Assembly (NCBI GenBank): GCA_003485905.1
Contig: DNHK01000099.1
Coordinates: 1 to 8,012 of the forward strand
Origin: Gammaproteobacteria bacterium
Lineage (GTDB): Bacteria; Pseudomonadota; Gammaproteobacteria; Arenicellales; Arenicellaceae
DNA: 8,012 bases
Direction: 5' to 3'
Under the pieces are notes generated by a model. The model worked only from the letters and a program-made list of their open reading frames with translations, did no database searches and was not told the origin of the DNA. The position numbers and the translations under genes were made by a program. This document shows, one piece after another, positions 1 to 6,440 of this stretch (positions within the stretch are counted from its first letter, which is position 1; each line of letters begins with the position of its first letter).

Positions 1-11
1 CCTCGGTACCA

Positions 12-57
12 TTTTAACGTTTTACTACATACCTGAAAGACTAATAACTCGTTAAAA
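12..57. repeat. Inverted repeat TTTTAACG / CGTTAAAA downstream of the crotonase gene
   Basis: Perfect eight-base arms at 12-19 and 50-57 are separated by 30 bases, just beyond the operon's end. The stem is AT-rich and the loop long, so it is a weak candidate for the operon's transcription end. Nothing else is recognised in bases 1-74. Confidence -1.
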
Positions 58-74
58 GCCACTTGTATAAGGGA

Positions 75-821
75 TTATTCAGCTTTTGCAGAAATCTTAA
101 TTTCACTCAGATAGCTTGAAATTCGATCATGCAAATCCCCATACCTTATTGAACGAACCAGATCAGAAAGATCTTCATGGTTTGTATTTTCAATGGTCAT
201 AGTACTGATTCGATTTATCGAGTTCACGTCAAGTTTTTCAATTTGTAGAACTATTCTGTTGAGACTCTCGTGGATAGTATCAACGGTAACTAACTCATTT
301 AGCATCCCCAAACTCACTGCTTGGTCGGCAGTAATCATTTGATTAAGAAGAAGAATATCTCTAGCGTTCTGCATGCCAACAATGCTGGTTAGACGACGTG
401 TGCCCAAGGCAAGGCCGAATTGAAACCCTGGAAAGCGAAACTTGCTATTTTTAGTTCCTACCCTCCATGTACAGGCCATCGCAATATCTGCGCCGGCCCC
501 AAACGCCGGCCCATCAACAAACGCTATGCTTAAGAACGATGCCTGACGCAGATCTTGCAACATTAATTCAATTTCAACAAAGCGAAGCAGTAAATCGCCA
601 ATGGACATTGATTTATATCCGGCAAAATCGAAACCAGAACAAAAAGCATTCCCCTTACTACGTAGAATAACCACTCGTGCTTGGCTCGCAGTAAGTTGCT
701 TTATTGCAGCGTGTATTTCAGAAACCAGTGACTTACTAAGCGCATTAGCTTTCTCTCCACGATCCAAGTAAATTTCCCAAACGCCTTTTTCCAGTTTAGA
801 TACAGATAGCTCTTTCTCCAT
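75..821 (-). CDS. Crotonase-fold (enoyl-CoA hydratase/isomerase family) protein, non-canonical active site
   Basis: A 248-residue protein of the crotonase superfamily, cytoplasmic enzymes acting on acyl-CoA thioesters. Family landmarks are visible: an oxyanion-hole segment NAFCSGFDF (about residues 58-66), the second oxyanion glycine region GPAFGAGAD (104-112), and the FPGF...GTRRL stretch (130-144). Length is close to the usual 250-260 residues. The two glutamates used by classical hydratases (rat Glu144 and Glu164) align with Asp112 and Gly132, so ordinary enoyl-CoA hydration is doubtful. Isomerase, thioesterase, lyase or other crotonase chemistry is possible. It is the last gene of a three-gene operon after a thiol dioxygenase and a CoA-transferase. 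Its ATG directly follows the TAA of the upstream gene, with AAGGA just before it, which fixes the start and implies translational coupling. Family call is firm; substrate is unknown. Confidence -1.
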   Translation of the reverse strand: MEKELSVSKLEKGVWEIYLDRGEKANALSKSLVSEIHAAIKQLTASQARVVILRSKGNAFCSGFDFAGYKSMSIGDLLLRFVEIELMLQDLRQASFLSIAFVDGPAFGAGADIAMACTWRVGTKNSKFRFPGFQFGLALGTRRLTSIVGMQNARDILLLNQMITADQAVSLGMLNELVTVDTIHESLNRIVLQIEKLDVNSINRISTMTIENTNHEDLSDLVRSIRYGDLHDRISSYLSEIKISAKAE

Positions 822-2015
822 TTATCCTTCTACCCAATCTTTCAATACTTCTTCTGTATGTTCACCCAATTTCGGCGGTGAGCGGCGCAGTTTAGGTACC
901 TGACCATCAACCCTCACCGGGAAGGTAGTGGTTAATGTATCGCAACCATTCGGCAGTTTGATCGTTTCGACAAGCCCAAGCGCCTTTATTTGTTCACTAT
1001 TCAAGATGGTAGGGAAATCATTTACCGGCGCACAGGGAATGCCATGCTCATCAATAATACTCACCCAATAATCGACAGGCTCCTTAATAAATATCTCACC
1101 CAATATACTAGCTAGAGCTTTCTGATTGGCGGCGCGCAGCAACTGGGTAGTAAAACGAGGATCTTCGAGCAGTTCGGTTAGGCGTAACAATTTGCATAAG
1201 TCCGTCCATAACTTGTCATTACCTGCCGCAACTGCAAAGTGTCCATCTTTTGCTGCAAATCCTTGATAAGGAGCATTTCTAGGATGGGCCGACCCGAGAG
1301 CTTTTGGTGCTATTCCTGTTCCAAAATATTCACTAGTTTGCAATGCAGACATACCGATCATTGATCCAAGCATCGAGCAATCCAAATATGCGCCCTCGCC
1401 TGTCTTCCGACTATGCATGACAGATGCAAGTATAGTATATGCAGCGTAGAGGCCCGCGCCAAAATCGCCAACTGGAACCCCACTTTTTACTGGGGGTTCG
1501 TTTTCCTCGCCAGTCACACTCATGAGCCCACTCATTGCTTGAACCGTAACATCAAAGGCACCTTTAGTTTTATATGGCCCTACCTGCCCATAGCCGCTAA
1601 TAGAGCAGTACACCAGGCGAGGGTTGATTGCGCCAATATCTTCCGGGCCTAAACCGAGGCGAGGGAGAACACCCGGTCGGTAGTTTTCGATCAAGACGTC
1701 AGCTTGCTCACATAAACTCTTAATTCGAGCAATATCATTCGGATTTTTCAGGTCGGCACAAACACTTCGTTTATTCCTATTAACAGAAGCGAAATTCTCG
1801 CTGTATTCCTCACCAGAATTGTTCCTTGACACCGGCGGCCAATGGCGCATACCGTCACCAACATCAGGACGTTCAACCTTCACCACATCAGCACCAAGAT
1901 CCGCGAGAAGACTGCCCGCAAACGGTGCGGCTGCTATTTGCCCAAACTCGATAACCTTTAGCCCTTCGAGCATAGTGCGTTTAGCTTTTCTTACCTCATC
2001 GCTAGTTCTTGTCAT
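822..2015 (-). CDS. Family III (CaiB/BaiF) acyl-CoA transferase
   Basis: A 397-residue full-length CaiB/BaiF CoA-transferase, the family that moves CoA between carboxylic acids through an aspartyl-CoA thioester. The N-terminal motif GLKVIEFG...LLADLGADVVKVERP (about 18-50) is typical, followed by NRNKRSVCADLK (79-90), the GYGQVGPY loop (141-148) and the VGDFGAG segment (182-188), whose Asp184 aligns with catalytic Asp169 of formyl-CoA transferase. The C-terminal region has GIPCAPVND (325-333), also characteristic. The start is set by an excellent AAAGGAGG site seven bases upstream; a downstream Met15 is possible but lacks that support. It lies 30 bases after the dioxygenase gene and abuts the crotonase gene. 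By analogy with the family III Act enzymes that activate 3-sulfinopropionate, its substrate may be the oxidised product of the dioxygenase; that is inference. Carnitine, formyl or other acyl substrates cannot be excluded. Confidence -1.
   Translation of the reverse strand: MTRTSDEVRKAKRTMLEGLKVIEFGQIAAAPFAGSLLADLGADVVKVERPDVGDGMRHWPPVSRNNSGEEYSENFASVNRNKRSVCADLKNPNDIARIKSLCEQADVLIENYRPGVLPRLGLGPEDIGAINPRLVYCSISGYGQVGPYKTKGAFDVTVQAMSGLMSVTGEENEPPVKSGVPVGDFGAGLYAAYTILASVMHSRKTGEGAYLDCSMLGSMIGMSALQTSEYFGTGIAPKALGSAHPRNAPYQGFAAKDGHFAVAAGNDKLWTDLCKLLRLTELLEDPRFTTQLLRAANQKALASILGEIFIKEPVDYWVSIIDEHGIPCAPVNDFPTILNSEQIKALGLVETIKLPNGCDTLTTTFPVRVDGQVPKLRRSPPKLGEHTEEVLKDWVEG
825..830 (-). promoter_or_regulatory. 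Ribosome binding site and stop-start junction (TAAATG)
   Basis: On the minus strand GAAGGA lies within the last codons of the CoA-transferase gene and is followed directly by its TAA and then the ATG of the crotonase gene. This junction decides the crotonase start and suggests the two proteins are translationally coupled and made in similar amounts. Confidence -1.
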
Positions 2016-2022
2016 CCACCGC

Positions 2023-2030
2023 CCTCCTTT
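2023..2030 (-). promoter_or_regulatory. Strong ribosome binding site of the CoA-transferase gene
   Basis: AAAGGAGG reads on the minus strand seven bases before the ATG at 2015, in the 30-base gap after the dioxygenase stop. It is the strongest Shine-Dalgarno match in the operon and selects the first ATG over the internal Met15. The dioxygenase gene itself has a much weaker site. Confidence -1.
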
Positions 2031-2045
2031 AAACCTTTTTCGTAA

Positions 2046-2624
2046 TTAATTTTTTTGCCATATATTGGGTAATTCAGAATTGGCATAACCTGATACAAAC
2101 GGTTTCTTCTCGCCCGATGGAAACGCGTACACGTGGCGATTTACCTCACCAATATTAGCGCCGTACACATGAATACTGATTGAGTCCTGGTCGTTTAATC
2201 CGTTCGAAACCTCATGTATATCACCTACGGTAGGTGATACCATTTCGACATCGCCTGGCAGTAGAGTATCTTGCTGACCTAACAATAATTCATCATTATC
2301 GCCGTACGAATAACGTTGCGAAACCTCTTGCCCACGTAACATTCCAATTACACCCCAGACAGTATGGTCATGGATTGGTGTTTTTTGTCCTGGCCCCCAA
2401 ACAAAGCTGACAATAGAAAATCTCTTCAAACCATCGCAATACAACAAATATTGCTGATAATAATCTGGGTTAGCAATTGCATATCTATCTGGGAGCCAAT
2501 CATCCACGCTTACCAGGTCAGCCATAAAGTTTTTCGTTTCTCGCAAGATTTTTTCTTCAGTCGGGTTCCCGCCAATTGCTCGACAAAGCTTAGTTACAAA
2601 ATCCCCTAACCTACCTTTAGACAT
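2046..2624 (-). CDS. mdo: Thiol dioxygenase, probable 3-mercaptopropionate dioxygenase (cupin)
   Basis: A 192-residue non-haem iron cupin of the cysteine dioxygenase type I superfamily, which adds O2 to a thiol to form a sulfinate. The HDH motif gives iron ligands His85 and His87, and His137 in GDIHEVSN is the third. Ser150-x-His152-x-Tyr154 in SISIHVYGANIG is the conserved triad. From memory of the Azotobacter vinelandii enzyme (ligands H90/H92/H142, triad S155/H157/Y159, carboxylate-binding R168, Q62), every position maps with a constant offset of five; here Arg163 and Gln57 fill the last two. No cysteine is present near the HDH motif, so the Cys-Tyr crosslink of mammalian cysteine dioxygenase cannot form. 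These features favour 3-mercaptopropionate over cysteine as main substrate, although such enzymes can accept both. It is the first gene of the operon with the CoA-transferase and crotonase. The ATG has only a weak ribosome binding site. Confidence -1.
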   Translation of the reverse strand: MSKGRLGDFVTKLCRAIGGNPTEEKILRETKNFMADLVSVDDWLPDRYAIANPDYYQQYLLYCDGLKRFSIVSFVWGPGQKTPIHDHTVWGVIGMLRGQEVSQRYSYGDNDELLLGQQDTLLPGDVEMVSPTVGDIHEVSNGLNDQDSISIHVYGANIGEVNRHVYAFPSGEKKPFVSGYANSELPNIWQKN

Positions 2625-2750
2625 ACCGATTTACCATTAATACGAAAATAAATACTTACTACAAAAGACCGGCGTAAAAACACAAATAAATGAATGACAT
2701 AGTTTGCAGACCTTCACTGCGACCAGAAATGAAGATTCTCAGCGTTCATC

Positions 2751-2780
2751 TTTATAAGTATTATTCGGACAATATATCAA
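2751..2780 (-). promoter_or_regulatory. Candidate sigma70 promoter of the thiol dioxygenase operon
   Basis: On the minus strand TTGATA (2775-2780) and TATAAA (2751-2756) are each one mismatch from the -35 and -10 consensus, separated by 18 bases; a register of 17 gives TTATAA. A run of seven T on this strand (2791-2797) lies just upstream, like an UP element. Transcription would begin near 2744, giving a leader of about 120 bases before the ATG at 2624. Identified by eye only. Confidence -1.
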
Positions 2781-2790
2781 GTGACCACTT
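2779..2790. promoter_or_regulatory. Palindrome AAGTG-AC-CACTT next to the -35 element (candidate operator)
   Basis: Two perfect five-base arms separated by two bases overlap the upstream edge of the predicted -35 hexamer. The position suits either an activator contacting RNA polymerase or a repressor blocking it. No regulator gene is present in the window, and the site is short enough to arise by chance. Confidence -1.
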
Positions 2791-2869
2791 AAAAAAATGT
2801 ACCCGCAGAAATTATTGACGAAATAGGCCAAATTGCAACAGGCATAATCCACTAACCTTGCACGTCTCC

Positions 2870-2892
2870 TACCGAACGAGGATAGCTCGGTA
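2870..2892. repeat. Inverted repeat TACCGA / TCGGTA
   Basis: Six-base arms flank an 11-base loop that contains an alternative CGAG/CTCG pairing. It lies between the LysE-family gene and the dioxygenase promoter. There is no T-run on either side, so termination is not supported; it could be a protein site or chance. Confidence -1.
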
Positions 2893-2919
2893 AACTGGTT
2901 GACTTCGAATATAGACAGT

Positions 2920-2945
2920 TAAGCCGGTTCGGTTTTAGCGGCTTA
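2920..2945 (-). terminator. Weak hairpin overlapping the LysE-family stop codon
   Basis: TAAGCCG and CGGCTTA form a perfect seven-base stem with a 12-base loop, and the gene's TAA is part of the stem. On the minus strand it is followed by ACTGTCTATATT rather than a T-run, so it is at best a poor intrinsic terminator or a 3'-end stabilising structure. Confidence -1.
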
Positions 2946-3560
2946 GCTCCCACTTACAAAAATTGTGGGTACCACGGCAGCTATCAGCAATATGCCCATG
3001 CATATGTTAAAAATCCTAAGGTACTTGGAATTCGTAAAAACGCGCTCCAAGTAAACTCCCATCATGACCCAAGTTGTAGTAGCAATAATCCCGGAAAATA
3101 TTTCTACCAACACGATGACGCTCAGCTGGCTATAAATCGGGTACTGAGGACTCGTGTACACCGCAATCATTGTAAGAACAATAATTAGTGCCTTGGGATT
3201 CACCCATTGAAACAGACACGCTTCGATAAAAGTAAACGGACGATATTTTTTTTGCGTTGTATTTAAATAATTTGACCGAATGATTTTCCATGCAATGTAT
3301 AGAATAACTAGGATGCCAGGCCATCGGATAACGGAGTGAACGTTAGGGTTTGCCTCTAAGTACCCCCCTAAACCAGCTCCTAGCACCACAATGACAAATG
3401 AAATACCGGCAATTATGCCCAAAGCGTGGGGAATACTTCTGCGCCAACCAAAATTAAGACCCGAGCTTAGCAGCAAGAAATTATTCGGCCCAGGTGAGAT
3501 TGCGGTAGCTAACGCAAATACAATAAAGGCTGATAGAAGATCTGGATCGTAACTAAACAA
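2943..3560 (-). CDS. LysE/RhtB family small-molecule exporter
   Basis: A 205-residue inner-membrane protein with about six hydrophobic segments (roughly 8-22, 43-68, 77-94, 112-136, 144-168, 182-203). The family hallmarks are present: ISPGPNN (21-27) at the end of the first helix, SGLNFGWRRSIPHALGI (33-49), and FQWVNPKALI (117-126). LysE/RhtB proteins export amino acids and related metabolites by proton-linked transport; the substrate cannot be read from sequence. Length is normal for the family. The start is TTG: it is the only acceptable start codon between the in-frame upstream stop (TAG at 3570-3572) and the first helix, and AGGGGG lies five bases before it. It is on the same strand as the dioxygenase operon but 318 bases upstream of it, so it is probably a separate transcription unit. 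A link to sulfur compounds is speculative. Confidence -1.
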   Translation of the reverse strand: MFSYDPDLLSAFIVFALATAISPGPNNFLLLSSGLNFGWRRSIPHALGIIAGISFVIVVLGAGLGGYLEANPNVHSVIRWPGILVILYIAWKIIRSNYLNTTQKKYRPFTFIEACLFQWVNPKALIIVLTMIAVYTSPQYPIYSQLSVIVLVEIFSGIIATTTWVMMGVYLERVFTNSKYLRIFNICMGILLIAAVVPTIFVSGS

Positions 3561-3565
3561 ATATG

Positions 3566-3571
3566 CCCCCT
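3566..3571 (-). promoter_or_regulatory. Ribosome binding site supporting a TTG start (LysE-family gene)
   Basis: AGGGGG on the minus strand is five bases before TTG at 3558-3560. The A of this site is the middle base of an in-frame TAG, so translation cannot begin further upstream, and no ATG or GTG occurs before the first membrane helix. Confidence -1.
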
Positions 3572-3591
3572 AAGACCAATAGTTTATATGG

Positions 3592-3662
3592 CAAGACATC
3601 CAATGACTTCCAATTTCGGCAGACACAAGACAAAATAGTACGATCATAATTTACCCAAGACA
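3592..3662. repeat. Three direct copies of CAAGACA in the divergent intergenic region
   Basis: Exact copies lie at 3592-3598, 3626-3632 and 3656-3662, with start-to-start distances of 34 and 30 bases, close to three helical turns. The last two share CAAGACAA. They occupy the 134-base gap between the LysE-family gene and the DUF3187 gene, where both promoters must lie, so they may be binding sites for a shared regulator. The third copy also forms a five-base stem with TGTCT at 3670-3674. Confidence -1.
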
Positions 3663-3694
3663 ACGACGCTGTCTCATGCGAGCTTAAACACTAG

Positions 3695-4714
3695 ATGAAA
3701 TTAGCATTACAGTATCTTATTGTTTACACATTAGCTCTGCAGGCAGTTTTTGTTCCCAGCGCATACAGCCAATCAAAAATTGCCGCACCAGACTACTCAT
3801 TTGCCATAGCAAACCAATCACCACTCACTATTCTATATGGTGTTCCCCGCTACCACGAAACAAGTTTAACCCAAGCCGGCCTGTCGCAATGGGACGTTTC
3901 TTTTGACATTAGCAACAATTTTACGGGTAGCTCCACGGGTAGTGAATTTCTTAGGATTGACGGAGAAAACACTCGACTTGGATTACGGTATTTACGTGGT
4001 TTTCGCAATGGTTGGGAGTTAGGAGCTGAACTAGCAATAATGCATTACGGAGGAGGTAAATTAGACAGTGTAATAACCAATTTCCACGATTTGTTCGGTT
4101 TTGGCCAAATGGGGCGCGATCGGATTGCAAAAAACCAATTAAATTACCAATACACCGTAGACGGTGTGGACCAAATCCAGTTCAACCAGACAGCCACCGG
4201 TATTGGGGACTTTTCTTTCTTACTTGCCAAACAAGTACGTGCCAACAGCGATAGCCAAACCAGTGTTAGAGCACAACTAAAGCTACCCACTGGAAATAGC
4301 GCGAAATTTTTTGGTAGCGGAGCCACCGATGTAAACTTGGGGGTGCATCATTCTGCAGCCATAAATCAAAATTGGGCATGGCAGCTCTATGGAAATATAG
4401 CTTACCTTGGAACTGGAGAAATCCTCCCTTCTCAGCAGAAAAATACTGTTTTAAGCGCCGGCGTAGGACTGAATTGGCAAGCGTTTGAACGAGTGAGTTT
4501 CAGAGTACAGTGGGATGCTCATACATCGGTATACAAAAGAAGTAATTTAGGCCAATTTAGAAAAGATGCGTATTTGATTTCATTTGGTGGGCGGATCTCG
4601 TTGAACAAGTTAGGTTATCTTGATCTCGCAATAACAGAAGATGCTCCTAATCCTGAAGCCAGCCCTGATGTAAGCTTTTATGTAAACTGGCGATTGCCAA
4701 TTAACCCACCCTAG
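3695..4714 (+). CDS. DUF3187 family secreted/outer-membrane protein
   Basis: A 339-residue protein I recognise as DUF3187, a family of unknown function found in gammaproteobacteria. A Sec signal peptide is clear: MKLAL, a hydrophobic core to about residue 20, then a likely signal peptidase I cut after AYS (residue 25, before QSK). The mature part is rich in alternating hydrophobic/polar stretches with many aromatic residues (for example NGWELGAELAIMHYGG, and repeated LGL/FSFLLAK-type segments), consistent with an outer-membrane beta barrel, although the C-terminus ends in prolines rather than the usual terminal aromatic residue. The ATG has only a weak GCGAG upstream, but the signal peptide supports this start. 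It is divergent from the LysE-family gene and convergent with comM, with which it shares four bases at the stop. Function unknown; membrane location is inference. Confidence -1.
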   Translation: MKLALQYLIVYTLALQAVFVPSAYSQSKIAAPDYSFAIANQSPLTILYGVPRYHETSLTQAGLSQWDVSFDISNNFTGSSTGSEFLRIDGENTRLGLRYLRGFRNGWELGAELAIMHYGGGKLDSVITNFHDLFGFGQMGRDRIAKNQLNYQYTVDGVDQIQFNQTATGIGDFSFLLAKQVRANSDSQTSVRAQLKLPTGNSAKFFGSGATDVNLGVHHSAAINQNWAWQLYGNIAYLGTGEILPSQQKNTVLSAGVGLNWQAFERVSFRVQWDAHTSVYKRSNLGQFRKDAYLISFGGRISLNKLGYLDLAITEDAPNPEASPDVSFYVNWRLPINPP

Positions 4715-6219
4715 ATTTGCCTATCCAATAATCGGTAACCTACCGCCTCAGCTAAATGTTCTTTCTTGATGGCATGCTCATGATCAAGATCCGCTATAGT
4801 TCTCGCAAGCTTGCGAATTCGTACATTGGCTCTTGAAGATAGGTGCAATCGGTCGCAAGCAGTATTGAGTAATTGACGACCTGCTGCATCAAGTTCACAG
4901 CACTCCTCAAATCTAACTCCGTGCAGGGAGCTATTGAGTTTACCCTGACGTTGTTTCTGTAAGCGATGTGCATTCACTACCCGGCTTCTGAGTTCTGTAG
5001 ACTCTGACCTGACAGGTGATCGACTATTCAGTATCTTGCTTGAAATAGCATTTAAATGAATATGTAAATCTATTCGATCCATTAATGGGCCAGATATCTT
5101 GTTTCGGTAATTTCGTACACGATCGGGTGTACAGTTACAACGATCTGTACCATCCCCTAAAAATCCACAGGGACAAGGATTCATCGCGGAGATTAACTGA
5201 AATTCGCTGGGGAATGTTATATGCGCGGCTGCCCTCGCGATATGTACTTCACCCGACTCCAGTGGTTCACGCAAACTCTCCAAAGCGTTTCGTTGAAACT
5301 CGGGAAGTTCATCCAAAAACAGTACTCCACGATGTGCTAGAGAAACCTCTCCCGGTTTAGGGATTGCGCCACCCCCAATGAGTGCAACCGCTGAAGAGCT
5401 ATGATGAGGCTGACGAAACGGCCTCTTTCGCCATAAATCAGGGATAAAGCCATTTGCGTGACTCGACCAAACTTGAGCAACTTCGGTCGCGGATTTTTCG
5501 TCAAGCCGCGGAAACAAAGTGTTAAAGCGGGCGGCAAGCATAGTTTTTCCAACACCCGGTGGCCCAATCATCAAGACACTATGCCCGCCGCTAGCTGCAA
5601 CTAATAAAGCCCGCTTAGCCGCCGACTGACCGTGTACTTCGGCAAAATCTAACTCGCTTTTTGATAAGTCGATCAAATCCTGCTCGAATACTAATGCTTC
5701 CTCAACTTCACAACCTGATAAATGGGCGCAAGCGTGCGACAAATTTTTAAAAGCATACGCTTCAACACCTGACACTAATCGTAGGCTTTCTGTATCACAT
5801 GCTGGAATAGCTATCTTTGCTCCCGCTGATCTTGCCGCCAAGCCAACACTAAACCCTGCATCGCATCCACGAAAATCTCCGCTAAGAGCTAACTCTCCAT
5901 GCATCTCCCAACGCTCCAATGTCGCTTCAGGGAGTTGGGAAGAAGCGTGTAACAAAGCGATAGCTATTGGCATATCATAGCGCCCCCCTACTTTCGGTAG
6001 CTCCGCGGGAGCCAGATTGACGGTGATTCGTTTAGCCGGAAACTCGAACCCAGAATTTATGATCGCCGCCCGCACTCTTTCACGTGCTTCTTTGACCGCA
6101 GTTTCTGGCATGCCTACTATGTTGAAAGCTGGCAAACCGTTAGCAATATGCACCTCGACTTGAACAGGCACCGCCTCAATGCCGACGATGGCCCTGGAAT
6201 GAACAATTGAAAGTGCCAT
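4711..6219 (-). CDS. comM: ComM/YifB family Mg-chelatase-like AAA+ ATPase
   Basis: A 502-residue full-length ComM (YifB) protein. In naturally competent bacteria ComM is a hexameric branch-migration helicase that extends integration of incoming DNA during transformation; the family is also widespread in bacteria without known competence. The N-terminal ChlI-like domain opens with the typical IVGIEAVPVQVEVHIANGLP (residues 11-30) and PAELPKVGGRYDMPIAIALL (71-90). The AAA+ core has Walker A GPPGVGKT (219-226), Walker B VLFLDE (299-304), a CPCG...CNC cysteine cluster (349-363) seen in the family, and MDRIDLHI (380-387). The C-terminal Mg-chelatase domain contains SSRANVRIRKLARTIADL (461-478). 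The ATG is backed by GGAGGG three bases upstream. It is convergent with the DUF3187 gene and divergent from the glutathione S-transferase gene. No key motif is missing. Confidence -1.
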   Translation of the reverse strand: MALSIVHSRAIVGIEAVPVQVEVHIANGLPAFNIVGMPETAVKEARERVRAAIINSGFEFPAKRITVNLAPAELPKVGGRYDMPIAIALLHASSQLPEATLERWEMHGELALSGDFRGCDAGFSVGLAARSAGAKIAIPACDTESLRLVSGVEAYAFKNLSHACAHLSGCEVEEALVFEQDLIDLSKSELDFAEVHGQSAAKRALLVAASGGHSVLMIGPPGVGKTMLAARFNTLFPRLDEKSATEVAQVWSSHANGFIPDLWRKRPFRQPHHSSSAVALIGGGAIPKPGEVSLAHRGVLFLDELPEFQRNALESLREPLESGEVHIARAAAHITFPSEFQLISAMNPCPCGFLGDGTDRCNCTPDRVRNYRNKISGPLMDRIDLHIHLNAISSKILNSRSPVRSESTELRSRVVNAHRLQKQRQGKLNSSLHGVRFEECCELDAAGRQLLNTACDRLHLSSRANVRIRKLARTIADLDHEHAIKKEHLAEAVGYRLLDRQI

Positions 6220-6222
6220 ATA

Positions 6223-6228
6223 CCCTCC
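6223..6228 (-). promoter_or_regulatory. Ribosome binding site of comM
   Basis: GGAGGG on the minus strand, three bases before the ATG at 6219. It fixes the start at the residue where ComM proteins normally begin. Confidence -1.
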
Positions 6229-6440
6229 GTGGTTTTGGCTAATAGCTTTGCTACGATATTAAATCGCGACGAATTATTTTTTCACAGCCTCCCGCTGCAA
6301 TACAACTACCGTACTCTAGCCCGGCCTGATAATCAACCGTTCAACTATGTTGCCAGTATCGGAATAGCGTGGCAATCTAACAAATCATGTCTGTCAATAA
6401 CCCAGCAGCGAGCTGCGAATACCCAACTATTTCCAACTGT

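Larger units (their letters stand above)
2625..2942. other. 318-base gene-free region between the LysE-family gene and the dioxygenase operon
   Basis: It holds the 3' flank of the LysE-family gene, with two inverted repeats (2870-2892 and 2920-2945), then the candidate promoter, palindrome and untranslated leader of the dioxygenase operon. I recognise no riboswitch or small RNA. A 42-codon plus-strand frame (2690-2818) has no ribosome binding site and is not called. Confidence -1.

Noticed and set aside
5..10. GGTACC palindrome at the window edge
   Set aside because: A six-base restriction-type palindrome that also occurs elsewhere in the window; no functional support.
1476..1498. AACCCC / GGGGTT inverted repeat with a T-rich loop
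   Set aside because: It lies inside the CoA-transferase coding region in conserved protein sequence (the EPPVKSGVPVG stretch), so protein coding explains it.
2690..2818. Plus-strand 42-codon open frame in the leader of the dioxygenase operon
   Set aside because: No ribosome binding site, no recognisable composition of a real small protein, and it lies antisense over the promoter and leader region.
3676..3687. Tiny upstream frame ATG-CGA-GCT-TAA before the DUF3187 gene
   Set aside because: Three codons without its own ribosome binding site; most likely chance.
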